From contig JAZRXH010000135.1 of assembly GCA_045600125.1 (NCBI GenBank), positions 1-64,000 of the forward strand: a stretch of DNA of 64,000 nt, written 5' to 3'. The notes beneath the pieces are model-generated. The model was not told where the DNA came from and made no database searches. It saw only the letters and a program-made list of their open reading frames with translations. The translations under genes and the position numbers were made by a program. Shown in pieces: positions 16,994 through 25,046 of the stretch. Positions within the stretch are counted from its first letter, which is position 1; the number at the start of each line of letters is the position of its first letter. The stretch comes from SIG622 sp045600125. Lineage in GTDB: Bacteria > Bacillota > Clostridia > Oscillospirales > CAG-382.

Positions 16994-17824
16994 ATGAACG
17001 TATTCATACTGACCGATCTTGAAGGGATCGCAGGTATTACCGATATTGAATATATGGACCGGCAGGGCGAAAAGTACCGGGACGCCCGGCGGTATCTGAC
17101 CGAGAGTCTGAACAGGACGGCAGAGATCTGCCGGGACTGCGGTGCGGAAAACATATGGTATCTGGACGGACACGGCGGCGGCGGGAACGTATATGCCGAT
17201 GACGTTGCGGGGTACTGTGTGGGAGTTGACCTTGCGGGCTGGCAGAGGCTGATCCGGGACGGAAGGATCGACTGTCAGATCGAGGTCGGCGGTCATGCAA
17301 GAGCGGGGACGGTGGGCGGTTTTCTCGACCACACGCTGAACTCGAAGCAGTTTTTCTCCTACAGGGTGAACGGGATCGAGGCGAGCGAGTTATACCTTCA
17401 TGCGGCGTTTCTCGGTTCCTTCGACGTTCCGGTGGTATTTTTCAGCGGGGACGACACGGCTTGCAGCCTTGCCTACGAGGCGGTGCCCGGTATCTGCTGT
17501 GCGCCTATAAAGAGCGCCAAGCAGAGGAACGTCTGCGTCATGCGGGAGAATGCCGAAGAAATCTTCGGGGATATGCTGCGGCGTGCTCTTTCTCACTACG
17601 ACAGGGTGGCGCCCTTGAAGATAAGCTCTCCCGCAGAATTGGAGCTGACCTATTACCGGACGGACTTCTGTGAAGGGGCGATGTCCCGTCTTGTCTCGCT
17701 CGGGAGGTCGGTGGTCGATGCGGAGCAGTATCACGGGGAGTACGGTGTGATCGTGCGGAAGGACGCAAGGACGCTGTACAAGAAGCTCCCGAGGATCGGG
17801 TCGTATGACGATCTGCGGTTCTGA
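16994..17824 (+). CDS. M55-family D-aminopeptidase (DppA-like)
   Basis: The 276-residue protein has the metal ligands of the M55 family at the expected places: Asp8 and Glu10 in TDLEGIAG, His60 in YLDGHGGG, His101 in EVGGHARAG, and Glu132. The DppA fold forms a barrel-like oligomer that trims D-amino-acid peptides such as D-Ala-D-Ala, so it probably recycles cell-wall peptides in the cytoplasm. The ATG is preceded by a GGAAAGGAAG-type site. It follows the GH39 gene and ends at a strong hairpin terminator. The link to xylose metabolism is unclear. Confidence 0.88.
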   Translation: MNVFILTDLEGIAGITDIEYMDRQGEKYRDARRYLTESLNRTAEICRDCGAENIWYLDGHGGGGNVYADDVAGYCVGVDLAGWQRLIRDGRIDCQIEVGGHARAGTVGGFLDHTLNSKQFFSYRVNGIEASELYLHAAFLGSFDVPVVFFSGDDTACSLAYEAVPGICCAPIKSAKQRNVCVMRENAEEIFGDMLRRALSHYDRVAPLKISSPAELELTYYRTDFCEGAMSRLVSLGRSVVDAEQYHGEYGVIVRKDARTLYKKLPRIGSYDDLRF

Positions 17825-17839
17825 CAGATAAAAGCAAAG

Positions 17840-17878
17840 CGGAGGTACGAAAAGAAACGTACCTCCGTTATTGTTTCG
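17840..17878 (+). terminator. terminator after the D-aminopeptidase gene
   Basis: CGGAGGTACG and CGTACCTCCG form a perfect 10-bp stem with an AAAAGAAA loop, followed by TTATTGTTT. The reverse strand also has a T-containing tail, so it may serve the converging Cys-rich gene as well. Confidence 0.8.
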
Positions 17879-17897
17879 GAAAAAGGTTTTTTCTCAA

Positions 17898-18425
17898 TTA
17901 CTTTTCAAAAAGAATCTTGCCGTTTTTGAGGAGCTTTTCAAAGACGCTGAGTTCTTTTTCTTCCTCGTTCTTGCGGATGATGAGGATGGTGATGACGGTA
18001 CCGAGGGCTACGATGGCGCCGATACAGCCGGCGATGATGAAATAGGACTTCTTGACTTTTGAAGCGCTCTTTTTGAGGGCGCGGATCTTATCCTGCACGC
18101 CCTTTTTGAAGGAGTCGGTATGATATTCGTCGTCGAAGGCGCTGAAGGCGCTGTCGTCGTAGGCGTCGCAGTCGCAGTCGCAGTCGCAGCCGCAATCGCA
18201 ATCGTCATCGCAGCAGCATGCGTCGTCACAGCAGCCGCAATCGCAGGGCTCGTCCGGGAAGGCGTCCTTTACGAAGTCCTTTGCCTTTTCTGCCGCATTC
18301 TCTGCGGACTCCCTGACCTTTTCGGCGATCTCTCCGCCCTTTTCGGCGACCTCATCGAGCTTTTCGGCTGTCTTTTCCTTTGCCTCTTCGAACTCTTTTT
18401 CAAAATCAAATTCCTTGTCTGTCAT
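17898..18425 (-). CDS. membrane-anchored protein with Cys/Asp-rich segment
   Basis: The 175-residue product has three parts. Residues 1-55 are a charged, helix-forming region rich in Glu, Lys and Ala. Residues 61-87 are built almost entirely of Cys and Asp, with 13 cysteines in 26 positions in CDC and CCD patterns. The C-terminal third carries one transmembrane segment at about 128-150 with a lysine-rich flank. The Cys-Asp region comes from a TGCGAC hexamer repeat. It could bind metal ions, but nothing proves this. The start at 18425 follows AAAGGAGG; the frame is open further upstream but without a site. A consensus promoter lies about 200 bp upstream. No family recognised. Confidence 0.72.
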   Translation of the reverse strand: MTDKEFDFEKEFEEAKEKTAEKLDEVAEKGGEIAEKVRESAENAAEKAKDFVKDAFPDEPCDCGCCDDACCCDDDCDCGCDCDCDCDAYDDSAFSAFDDEYHTDSFKKGVQDKIRALKKSASKVKKSYFIIAGCIGAIVALGTVITILIIRKNEEEKELSVFEKLLKNGKILFEK

Positions 18426-18627
18426 GATCTTTCCTCCTTTGCGTTCTTTGCGGGTCGGTATTTGTGTTTTACGGTCATAAAAATACGGAAAACGGCTTTT
18501 CTCTCTGCAGTATATGCACGGATGCGCTCCGCTATTCGCAGAGAAGGACGGCAAGGCTGCGGGGACGAAAAAAGCACTGCCTCGGTTTTCTGCCGCTTTA
18601 TCCGCTTTCGGCGCTTTTCTTGTTTTT

Positions 18628-18656
18628 ATTGTAGCAAAAATTTTCTTTCGTGTCAA
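18628..18656 (-). promoter_or_regulatory. sigma-A promoter for the Cys-rich gene
   Basis: The minus strand shows perfect TTGACA, a 17-bp spacer and TACAAT. The leader to the ATG at 18425 is about 195 nt, and I saw no recognisable RNA element in it. Confidence 0.82.
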
Positions 18657-18711
18657 GGGGGTACTTTTGAGGGAGACGAAAAACGTTTTTTCGGTATTTC
18701 GGCATTTTTCG

Positions 18712-18762
18712 ATTCCTCCGTCAAGCTCCGCTTGCCGCCTCCCTTTACACAAGGGAGGCGTA
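18712..18762. repeat. dispersed hairpin repeat (CCTCCCTT/AAGGGAGG type)
   Basis: GCCTCCCTT and AAGGGAGGC form a perfect 9-bp stem around TACAC, preceded by a small CAAGC/GCTTG stem and the word CCTCCGTC. I associate this layout with a dispersed intergenic repeat of Oscillospiraceae genomes, but only one copy is visible here. The stretch 18660-18810 holds nothing else recognisable. Confidence 0.55.
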
Positions 18763-18811
18763 CAAAAAGCACAGCCGAAAGAAGCCGAAAGCAAAAAAGC
18801 CGTGGTTTCAG

Positions 18812-18852
18812 CAAAATTACGCCGGAAGTCCGTGTTCTTGGGGCTTCCGGCG
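18812..18852 (-). terminator. terminator of the sugar-acid operon
   Basis: CGCCGGAAG and CTTCCGGCG form a 9-bp stem with a 15-nt loop. On the minus strand it is followed by TAATTTTGC, just beyond the RraA-like gene. The plus strand also has TTCTTTTATG, so it may work in both directions. Confidence 0.75.
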
Positions 18853-18882
18853 TTCTTTTATGCTATGTAAACCATGAAAAAA

Positions 18883-19797
18883 TCAAAGAGCGGTCTGGGT
18901 ATCGTTGGGGTCGCCGTTTCTCGCAAGGTCGTATTCCTTCGACCAGTCGAGGTCACGGTAGGGCTCGCCTCTGGGGTCGTTCTTGATGAAGTCCATGAGG
19001 AGGTCGAGCATATCCTCCGACCAGGTGTTTTTGTCGATCTGTGCGGTGGTGAACTTATTCTGTGCGATCATCTCGAAGCCGAAGTCGTCCTTGACGTGGG
19101 TCTTGGCGGCTCCGTCCACGACCTCTGCCACGAGGTGGGCGGGAATGAAGAGGACGCCGCCGCCGGCTCCGAACACGACGTCGCCGGGGAGGCATACGGC
19201 TCCGCCGAAGTTTACGACGGAGTTGAAGCTGGTCATGACGAAGTCACGGATGGGGGTAGGGTCGATGCCTCGGTAATAGACCTGCACGCCCTCAACCTGC
19301 TTCATCTGCTCCACGTCACGGACACCGCCCCAGATAACGGCGCCGCCGGTCTTGGTTCTCGTCTTAATGGCGGTGGTGAGGTTGCCGCCGACGAAGGTGC
19401 CCTTGTAGATCTTATCGTACATATCGGCAACGACCACGTCGCCCTCGACGAGGGTGTCGATGACCCACTGATTATAGTTTCCCTTTCTTCCCTCCTCGGC
19501 GCCGACGGCGAACATGGTTTCGTGGAGGTCGGGTCTTGTGGGACAGAAGGCGCAGGTAACGGCTCTGCCCACCAGCTTTCTGCCGTCATCGTGGAGGGCG
19601 TGGAGAGGCGCAAGACCGCCGCCTACAAACTGGTTTTCGTAGCCCTTGACGAAGATGGGCTTCCAGACCTCCTCGAGGGTCATTTTATGGAGGGCTTTGA
19701 GGTATTTATCGGCGACATAGGGTCTGCCGTCCGGCAGTCTTTCGCCCTTCCACTGGGGAGTGAGGGCGATGATCTCTTCCTTTACGTTGAAATGCAT
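18883..19797 (-). CDS. RraA-family protein (4-hydroxy-2-oxo acid aldolase-like)
   Basis: The 304-residue protein carries the RraA/4-hydroxy-4-methyl-2-oxoglutarate aldolase signature GGNLTTAIKTRTKTGGAVIW followed by GGVRD, where the Arg-Asp pair binds substrate and metal in the family. Members either cleave 2-oxo acids to pyruvate or inhibit RNase E. The operon context (dehydratase, SDR) favours an aldolase acting on a sugar-acid intermediate. I placed the start at 19797 because AAAGG lies 9 nt upstream; an ATG three codons earlier overlaps the SD. It is the last gene of the five-gene minus operon, before a terminator. Confidence 0.85.
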   Translation of the reverse strand: MHFNVKEEIIALTPQWKGERLPDGRPYVADKYLKALHKMTLEEVWKPIFVKGYENQFVGGGLAPLHALHDDGRKLVGRAVTCAFCPTRPDLHETMFAVGAEEGRKGNYNQWVIDTLVEGDVVVADMYDKIYKGTFVGGNLTTAIKTRTKTGGAVIWGGVRDVEQMKQVEGVQVYYRGIDPTPIRDFVMTSFNSVVNFGGAVCLPGDVVFGAGGGVLFIPAHLVAEVVDGAAKTHVKDDFGFEMIAQNKFTTAQIDKNTWSEDMLDLLMDFIKNDPRGEPYRDLDWSKEYDLARNGDPNDTQTAL

Positions 19798-19848
19798 ACG
19801 GTTCATCCTTTCGTTTTTTGATATTTTATCCTGCGATACTGTCGATTA

Positions 19849-20580
19849 TTAAAGTTTCATGCCTCCGTCGACGGCAAGGTCGATGCCGGTGATATATCTT
19901 CCCTCCTCCGAGCAGAGAAGAAGCACGGCGGGGGCGCAGTCCTCGGCATTGCCGGCAAAGCCCATGGGGATGCCCTCCATGACCTTTTTGCAGTATTCCG
20001 GGTCGGCGAGGGCATCGGCGTTGCGGGGGGTGGCGATGACGCCGGGAGCCATGTTATTGACGGTGACGCCGTAGGGAGCGAACTGCCTGGCAAGATTGGT
20101 GACGAGGTTCATGACTGCCGCCTTGGAGGCTGCGTAAATCGGCATATCCTTATGGGGCTTATACTGCTGTACCGAGCCGACGGTGACGATCCTGCCCCAT
20201 TTCTGTTCCTTCATGTGGGGAGCGTAGAGCTGGATGAGCCGGTAGGCGGACTTGAAATTGACCTGCAGCTGGGTCTCGATCTCCTCGGGGGTGACCTTAT
20301 CCCACGGGTTCCGGAACTGCACCGAGGCGTTGAGGACGAGGATATCCACGTCGCCGGTCTTCTTATACAGCTCCTCGACCTCTTCGGGCTTTGACAGGTC
20401 GGCGGTGACGCAGAAGGTGACGCCCTTCATGCCGAGGGCGGCATTCTGCGCTTTTTCCATGCTCTTTGACGCCTGCACGTACACGGTGGCTCCCTGCCCG
20501 GCAAGAAGGGCGGCAATCGCCTTTCCGATGCCCTGAGACGAGCCGGTGACAAGGGCTTTCTTTCCTGTAAGATCAAACAT
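19849..20580 (-). CDS. short-chain dehydrogenase/reductase
   Basis: The 243-residue product is a classical SDR: TGSSQGIG cofactor motif near the N-terminus, a VLNAS variant of the NNAG block, and the catalytic Tyr-Lys pair in YAASK with an upstream Ser in VGSVQQ. The C-terminal PGVIATPR and GIDLAVDGG blocks are also typical. In this operon it probably oxidises or reduces a sugar acid produced by the enolase-superfamily dehydratase; the exact substrate cannot be read from sequence. Only 51 bp separate it from the RraA-like gene. The SD is a modest AGGTG. Confidence 0.88.
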   Translation of the reverse strand: MFDLTGKKALVTGSSQGIGKAIAALLAGQGATVYVQASKSMEKAQNAALGMKGVTFCVTADLSKPEEVEELYKKTGDVDILVLNASVQFRNPWDKVTPEEIETQLQVNFKSAYRLIQLYAPHMKEQKWGRIVTVGSVQQYKPHKDMPIYAASKAAVMNLVTNLARQFAPYGVTVNNMAPGVIATPRNADALADPEYCKKVMEGIPMGFAGNAEDCAPAVLLLCSEEGRYITGIDLAVDGGMKL

Positions 20581-20639
20581 ACTATCACCTGTTTTCCTTG
20601 TTGTCGTAATTATGGTGTTTTCTCTTTTTTTGTGCTGTT

Positions 20640-21983
20640 TCAGAGGCTGAGGGTGACGGCGGAGGGACCCTTCTTCAGAAGTCTTACGCTCTTTTTGACC
20701 GTCTTTTCACCCACGGCGATCTCAAGATCGTAATCGCCGTAGAAGCCGCAGAGAGACGCTTCGCCGCCCTCTCCGGTCTCGAGCCTTGCCTCGGTGTGCC
20801 ATTCCTTTGTAAAAAGCTCCTTCAGCATCCGGTAAGCGGGCTTTTCCGACATATCGAAGCGCATGAGGCCGCCGCAGAACTTATTTTCGCCCGCCTTCAT
20901 ATCGCCCATGGGTGCGAAGGCGGCATAGCCGTCCACGAGGTTCCAGTAGATGACGGCTTCCATGGCGGGATGGCTGAAAAAGGTGGTGTAGACGTTCTTC
21001 AAAAGCTCTGCCTGCACCTCCTCGTCCCCGGTTTCCATGGAGTATGCGGGAAGGGTCATTTCGGTGATCTGGATGGCTTTGCCGAGCTTTGCGTAGCGGT
21101 CGAGGACGTCGTAGATATGGATGGGATTGTAGCGGGTCTTTGCCATAGCCTCCTCCCGTTCCTGCGGGAAAAAGCTGTGATACTGCATACCGATGCTGTC
21201 GAGGTGGGAAATGCCGCCGCTCATGAGGCGTTCGATCTGCATATAGTAGGCGCTCCGGTCGTTGCGGAAGGCGCCGTCCCATACCTCATAGTCATTGATG
21301 ATGAGGCGGTTTGCGGGGAAATAGCGGTCTGCCATGCGGAAGCTCCAGTCGAGGAAGTCCTCCTGATAGTAGAAGCGGGTTCTTCCTGCCACCATATTGC
21401 TCGGAACGGTTCCCTGCAATGTTTCGTTTGTGACCTCCCAGGAGGGGATGACGTCGGCGTATCTTGCGGCAAGCTCGCGGAAGCGCTTTTCGAGGTACTT
21501 CTTATGGGTATCCACGTCCTCACACTTCACCCAGTCGGGAGTGAAGTTATCGTAGTTAAGGCAGTGGCATTTCGGCTCGATGCCCTTATCGAGGCAATAG
21601 GAAACGCAGAGGTCGGTGGCGGGTCTGCGGTATACTCTCGGGCTGTCGGGGGTATAGCGGGGCTTTCCCTGCACCGGCTCGAGGTCGCTCCAGTAGAAGG
21701 GCACGGTGGCGAGGTTGAAGAGGTCGGCGAAGGCTTCCCGGTACTTTTTGTTCTTCTCCTCTTTTTCGAATTCATCCAGCATGAAGATATTGGCGCCGTA
21801 CCGGAATTCGTGCTTCCTCTGGACTGCCGTGATCCTTGCGCCCTTTACGGCGTTCCCGTTTTCGTCCTTGATATTCAGAACGAGTTTTCCCTTGCGGTAT
21901 CTTTCGATATTCTGCTTGACAACGGTATCCATAAAATCGCCGTTGTCAGTAAAGTATTTCAGAGCGGTGTCTTTTCGGGACAT
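20640..21983 (-). CDS. GH10-family glycoside hydrolase (xylanase-like), paralogue 1
   Basis: The 447-residue protein has a short N-terminal beta-sandwich-like stretch (about 30-65), then a GH10 barrel with the acid/base Glu187 in WEVTNE and the nucleophile Glu308 in ITEMTLP. A C-terminal 60-residue beta-rich tail follows. It lacks a signal peptide, unlike classical extracellular xylanases, so it probably acts on imported xylo-oligosaccharides or related glycosides. It is a tandem paralogue of the next gene upstream, with which it shares blocks such as DSPRVYRRPA and IYWNLVDGYA at matching positions. AAGGAAGG precedes the ATG. Confidence 0.88.
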   Translation of the reverse strand: MSRKDTALKYFTDNGDFMDTVVKQNIERYRKGKLVLNIKDENGNAVKGARITAVQRKHEFRYGANIFMLDEFEKEEKNKKYREAFADLFNLATVPFYWSDLEPVQGKPRYTPDSPRVYRRPATDLCVSYCLDKGIEPKCHCLNYDNFTPDWVKCEDVDTHKKYLEKRFRELAARYADVIPSWEVTNETLQGTVPSNMVAGRTRFYYQEDFLDWSFRMADRYFPANRLIINDYEVWDGAFRNDRSAYYMQIERLMSGGISHLDSIGMQYHSFFPQEREEAMAKTRYNPIHIYDVLDRYAKLGKAIQITEMTLPAYSMETGDEEVQAELLKNVYTTFFSHPAMEAVIYWNLVDGYAAFAPMGDMKAGENKFCGGLMRFDMSEKPAYRMLKELFTKEWHTEARLETGEGGEASLCGFYGDYDLEIAVGEKTVKKSVRLLKKGPSAVTLSL

Positions 21984-22029
21984 ATTTTTTTCCTTCCTTT
22001 TCTTGATTTTTCGGTATTTTCCGAAAGAA

Positions 22030-23364
22030 TCAAAGCTCGATGGTGACGTTGTTATTGAGGTACTTGGAGATCTCGATCTCTCTTGTGTACTTCCTGTCGC
22101 CGTAGGTGATCTCGGCTTCGTACCTGCCGCAGAAGCCGCGGAAATCGGTCTTGCCGTCGGCGCTGCAGAGCGCCGTGCCGTTCGATCTCCATTCCTCGTT
22201 CACCAGCTTTGCAAGGCGTTCATAGGACTTCTTGGGGGTGAAATCGAAGTTGATAAGACCGCCGTAGAGCTTATTCTCGCCGTTGGTCATATCGCCGGGC
22301 TGAGCGCCGTGGGCGTAGCCGTCCACGAGGTTCCAGTAGATGATCGCCTGCATATCCTTATGGGAGAACCAGATGCGGTAGAGCTTTTCGAGGACCTCCG
22401 CCTGATATTCCTCGTCCTCGGGAAGATTTCCTTTCGCCGGGAAGGTGGTCTCGGTCACCTGCAGCTCCCTGCCGAATTTTCCGAAGGTATCCATGTACTT
22501 GAAAAGCAGCTCGGGGTCGAAGATGGTACGGGTGTTTTCGTAGTCGTCCTCCTTGTACTGCCAGATATGGTACTGGAAGCCGATTTTGTCGATCCGGCGG
22601 TGAGAAGCGAGGAGCTTTTCGACAAGGAGGTAATAGGCGCTTCTTTCGATGGCGGTATTTGCCTTCCACCACGTTTCGTTGGGACCTTCGTTGATGACGA
22701 GGTTATTGAGGGGGAAGTATTCGTTCGCCCTGTCGTAGCACCACTCGCAGAAGCCCTCCGAGAGGTAGAAGCGTGAGGAACGCTTCACGTCCCACGAAAA
22801 GTGCTCGTTTGTGACCTCCATATCGGGGATGAGGTCTGCGTAGCGCCCGGAGATCTCCCGCATACGGTTTTCGAGGAGCCGTTTTCCCTCGGCGACCGAG
22901 GCGTTCTTATACCACGTGGGAGTGAAATAGTCGTAGCCGAGGCAATGGAGCTTCGGCTCGATGCCGTTTTCACGGCAATACTCGATGCAGAGGTCGGGAG
23001 CGGGACGGCGGTAGACACGGGGACTGTCCTTGGCATATCGCGGCTGTCCCTTGACGGGCTCGAGGGTATCCCAGTAGAAGGGAAGCGTCGCAAGGTTAAA
23101 GACGTTTGCAAAGAGTTTTTTATACTCCGCATTCTTTTCGGGGGTCTCCAGCTCGCCGAGCATGAAAAGGTTGCCGCCGAACTTGAATTCGTGGGTCTTC
23201 TGGGTAAGCTTTATTTCGGCACCGGCGGCGGGAGCGTTCCCGGCTTTGACGGTGATGGAGGCTCTTCTTTTACGGTTTCTTTCGGTGTCTGCGCAAAGAC
23301 GAGCGTTCATATCTTCGGCTTTGTTGATAAAGTCTTCAAAAATGCGGGCGGTATCGTGTTTCAT
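22030..23364 (-). CDS. GH10-family glycoside hydrolase (xylanase-like), paralogue 2
   Basis: The 444-residue protein is organised like its downstream neighbour: an N-terminal beta stretch, then a GH10 barrel with acid/base Glu187 in MEVTNE and nucleophile Glu305 in VTETTFP. The two paralogues align almost without gaps over the first 190 residues and differ most in the loops after the acid/base, so they probably differ in substrate. No signal peptide is present. An AAAGGAAA site precedes the ATG, and 46 bp separate it from paralogue 1. Retention of both copies in one operon suggests distinct roles. Confidence 0.88.
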   Translation of the reverse strand: MKHDTARIFEDFINKAEDMNARLCADTERNRKRRASITVKAGNAPAAGAEIKLTQKTHEFKFGGNLFMLGELETPEKNAEYKKLFANVFNLATLPFYWDTLEPVKGQPRYAKDSPRVYRRPAPDLCIEYCRENGIEPKLHCLGYDYFTPTWYKNASVAEGKRLLENRMREISGRYADLIPDMEVTNEHFSWDVKRSSRFYLSEGFCEWCYDRANEYFPLNNLVINEGPNETWWKANTAIERSAYYLLVEKLLASHRRIDKIGFQYHIWQYKEDDYENTRTIFDPELLFKYMDTFGKFGRELQVTETTFPAKGNLPEDEEYQAEVLEKLYRIWFSHKDMQAIIYWNLVDGYAHGAQPGDMTNGENKLYGGLINFDFTPKKSYERLAKLVNEEWRSNGTALCSADGKTDFRGFCGRYEAEITYGDRKYTREIEISKYLNNNVTIEL

Positions 23365-23414
23365 GGCACTGTTTCCTTTCTCTTACCGTTTTGGATTTCA
23401 GTCAGGAGCGTGTC

Positions 23415-24785
23415 TTATGACCACTCTCTGTCGTTTGCCCATTCCTTATCCCACTCGTCGGTAGGCTCCCACTGACCGGGATAACGGGAATGGATATGCT
23501 GAGAGATGAGCTCCTCGTTGAGGGAGTCGATGCCGAGTCCCGGCTTTTCGGGGACTCTGGCGAAGCCGTCCCGGAAGATGGGGTTGTCGATGCCGTTGGC
23601 GAGGTCGTTCCACCACGGGATCTCGGTGGAATGGAATTCCACGGCGAGGCAGTTCTGCACGGCTGCCGCACAATGGAGTGCCGCCATGCAGGCGATGGGG
23701 CTTTCCGCCATGTGGATCGCCATGGCGACGCCGTACTTATCGCACATATCGCCCAGCTTCTTCATTTCGAGAGCGCCGCCCACGGTAAGGACGTCGGGGT
23801 GGATGACCGAGACGCCGCCTCTTGACATGAGGGGCTCGAAGTTTTCGTGGAGGAAGATATCCTCGCCGGTACAGATCGGCACGGTGGTGGCGTTGGCGAT
23901 CCTTACGTAGTGGTCGGTGAAGTGCCACGGAGCCACGTCCTCGATCCATGCGATATTATATTTTTCAAGTCTCTTTGCGAAGCGGATGCAGTCCTGAATA
24001 GCGACGTGTCCGATATGGTCGATGGCAAGAGGGACCTCATAGCCGATGACGTCACGGATCTCTTTTACGTAGTTTTCAAGGTAGTCAAGACCCTTCTCGG
24101 TGATATGGATGCCGGTAGCGTGATGGGGAATGGTAAAGGTCTCGTAGTTCTTGCCCATCATCATGTCGTAGTCGATGGAGCCCTTCTGATGGTTGATGGC
24201 TTTGGCGGAATATTTTTTGATATCTTCAAGGAAGCCGAGGGGAGCGTTGAGGCAGCCGGGCTCGTCGATCATGAGCTCGATGCCGAGATCCATTTTAAGG
24301 AAGGTGAAGCCCTGCTCCATGCGCTTCTTCAGGGCGTTGCCCATATCGGTGCCGGTATGCTTGCCTTCGATGTCGGTATCGCAGTACATACGGACCTTAT
24401 CGCGGAACTTGCCGCCGAGCATCTGATAAAGCGGCACGCCGTACGCCTTACCGGCGAGGTCCCAGAGGGCGATCTCGAGTCCGGAAACGCCGCCGCCCTG
24501 TCTTGAATGGCCGCCGAACTGCTTGATGCGGCGGAAGAGCTTATCCACGTTGCAGGGATTTTCTCCGAGCAGTCGCTTTTTGAGCATGAGGGCGTAGGTA
24601 GCGCTGGAGGCGTCACGGACTTCTCCGTAGCCGACGAGTCCCTGATTGGTATAGACCTTGATGAGGACGCAGTGCTTGGGAGCGCCGTCGATATTGGTCA
24701 CTCTCACGTCGGTGATCTTCAGCTCGGTGGGGTTCGAGCAGGTATTGACGTTCTCCTCGAGCATTTCGTTTACTGTCTTGTTCAT
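23415..24785 (-). CDS. enolase-superfamily sugar-acid dehydratase (mandelate racemase-like)
   Basis: The 456-residue protein has the capping domain (residues 20-130) and the barrel of the mandelate racemase/muconate lactonizing enzyme group. Expected metal ligands are Asp256 (LAIDHIGH), Glu282 (WIEDVAP) and Glu308 (CTGEDIF). Lys164 in FLKMDLG and His358 in AIHMAESP are likely acid/base residues. An insertion of about 70 residues after the KMD motif is longer than in typical members. Dehydration of an aldonic or uronic acid is the probable reaction; the substrate is unknown. It is the first gene of the operon, divergent from an AraC regulator. The start at 24785 follows AAAGGA. Confidence 0.85.
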   Translation of the reverse strand: MNKTVNEMLEENVNTCSNPTELKITDVRVTNIDGAPKHCVLIKVYTNQGLVGYGEVRDASSATYALMLKKRLLGENPCNVDKLFRRIKQFGGHSRQGGGVSGLEIALWDLAGKAYGVPLYQMLGGKFRDKVRMYCDTDIEGKHTGTDMGNALKKRMEQGFTFLKMDLGIELMIDEPGCLNAPLGFLEDIKKYSAKAINHQKGSIDYDMMMGKNYETFTIPHHATGIHITEKGLDYLENYVKEIRDVIGYEVPLAIDHIGHVAIQDCIRFAKRLEKYNIAWIEDVAPWHFTDHYVRIANATTVPICTGEDIFLHENFEPLMSRGGVSVIHPDVLTVGGALEMKKLGDMCDKYGVAMAIHMAESPIACMAALHCAAAVQNCLAVEFHSTEIPWWNDLANGIDNPIFRDGFARVPEKPGLGIDSLNEELISQHIHSRYPGQWEPTDEWDKEWANDREWS

Positions 24786-24872
24786 ACGCTTTGACCGTTC
24801 CTTTCTTTCGGGCTTCGCTTTTGCCTGATTTCTGAGCTTGTGCTTCTGTTTTTTCCGAAAAATCAAAAATGT

Positions 24873-24889
24873 TTTTGCAAAGGGCAAAA
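24873..24889. promoter_or_regulatory. TTTTGC inverted repeat, possible AraC-regulator site
   Basis: TTTTGC and GCAAAA are separated by 5 bp, immediately upstream of the -35 box of the araC-type gene. Related TTTGCAAA and TTTTTGCC words recur at about 24982-25006. Recurrence in a divergent control region suggests a regulator site, but no family consensus was matched. Confidence 0.35.
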
Positions 24890-24898
24890 TATTTTCGG

Positions 24899-24927
24899 TT
24901 GACAAACCGGGCATCTTTGATTATAAT
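24899..24927 (+). promoter_or_regulatory. sigma-A promoter of the AraC-type gene, overlapping a divergent -10
   Basis: The plus strand has perfect TTGACA, a 17-bp spacer and perfect TATAAT. The sequence ATTATAAT is self-complementary, so the minus strand offers a TATAAT for the dehydratase operon at 24920-24925, with a poor -35 as expected for an activator-dependent promoter. Confidence 0.8.
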
Positions 24928-25046
24928 GCTAAGTATATTGTACACCGATATGCCGAAAAAGTCTTCAAATATATTCGCAGATTTGCAAAATATATTCTGT
25001 TTTTGCCATTGGTCGTCACAGTGAAAGAGAAAAACGGAGAGAAAAA

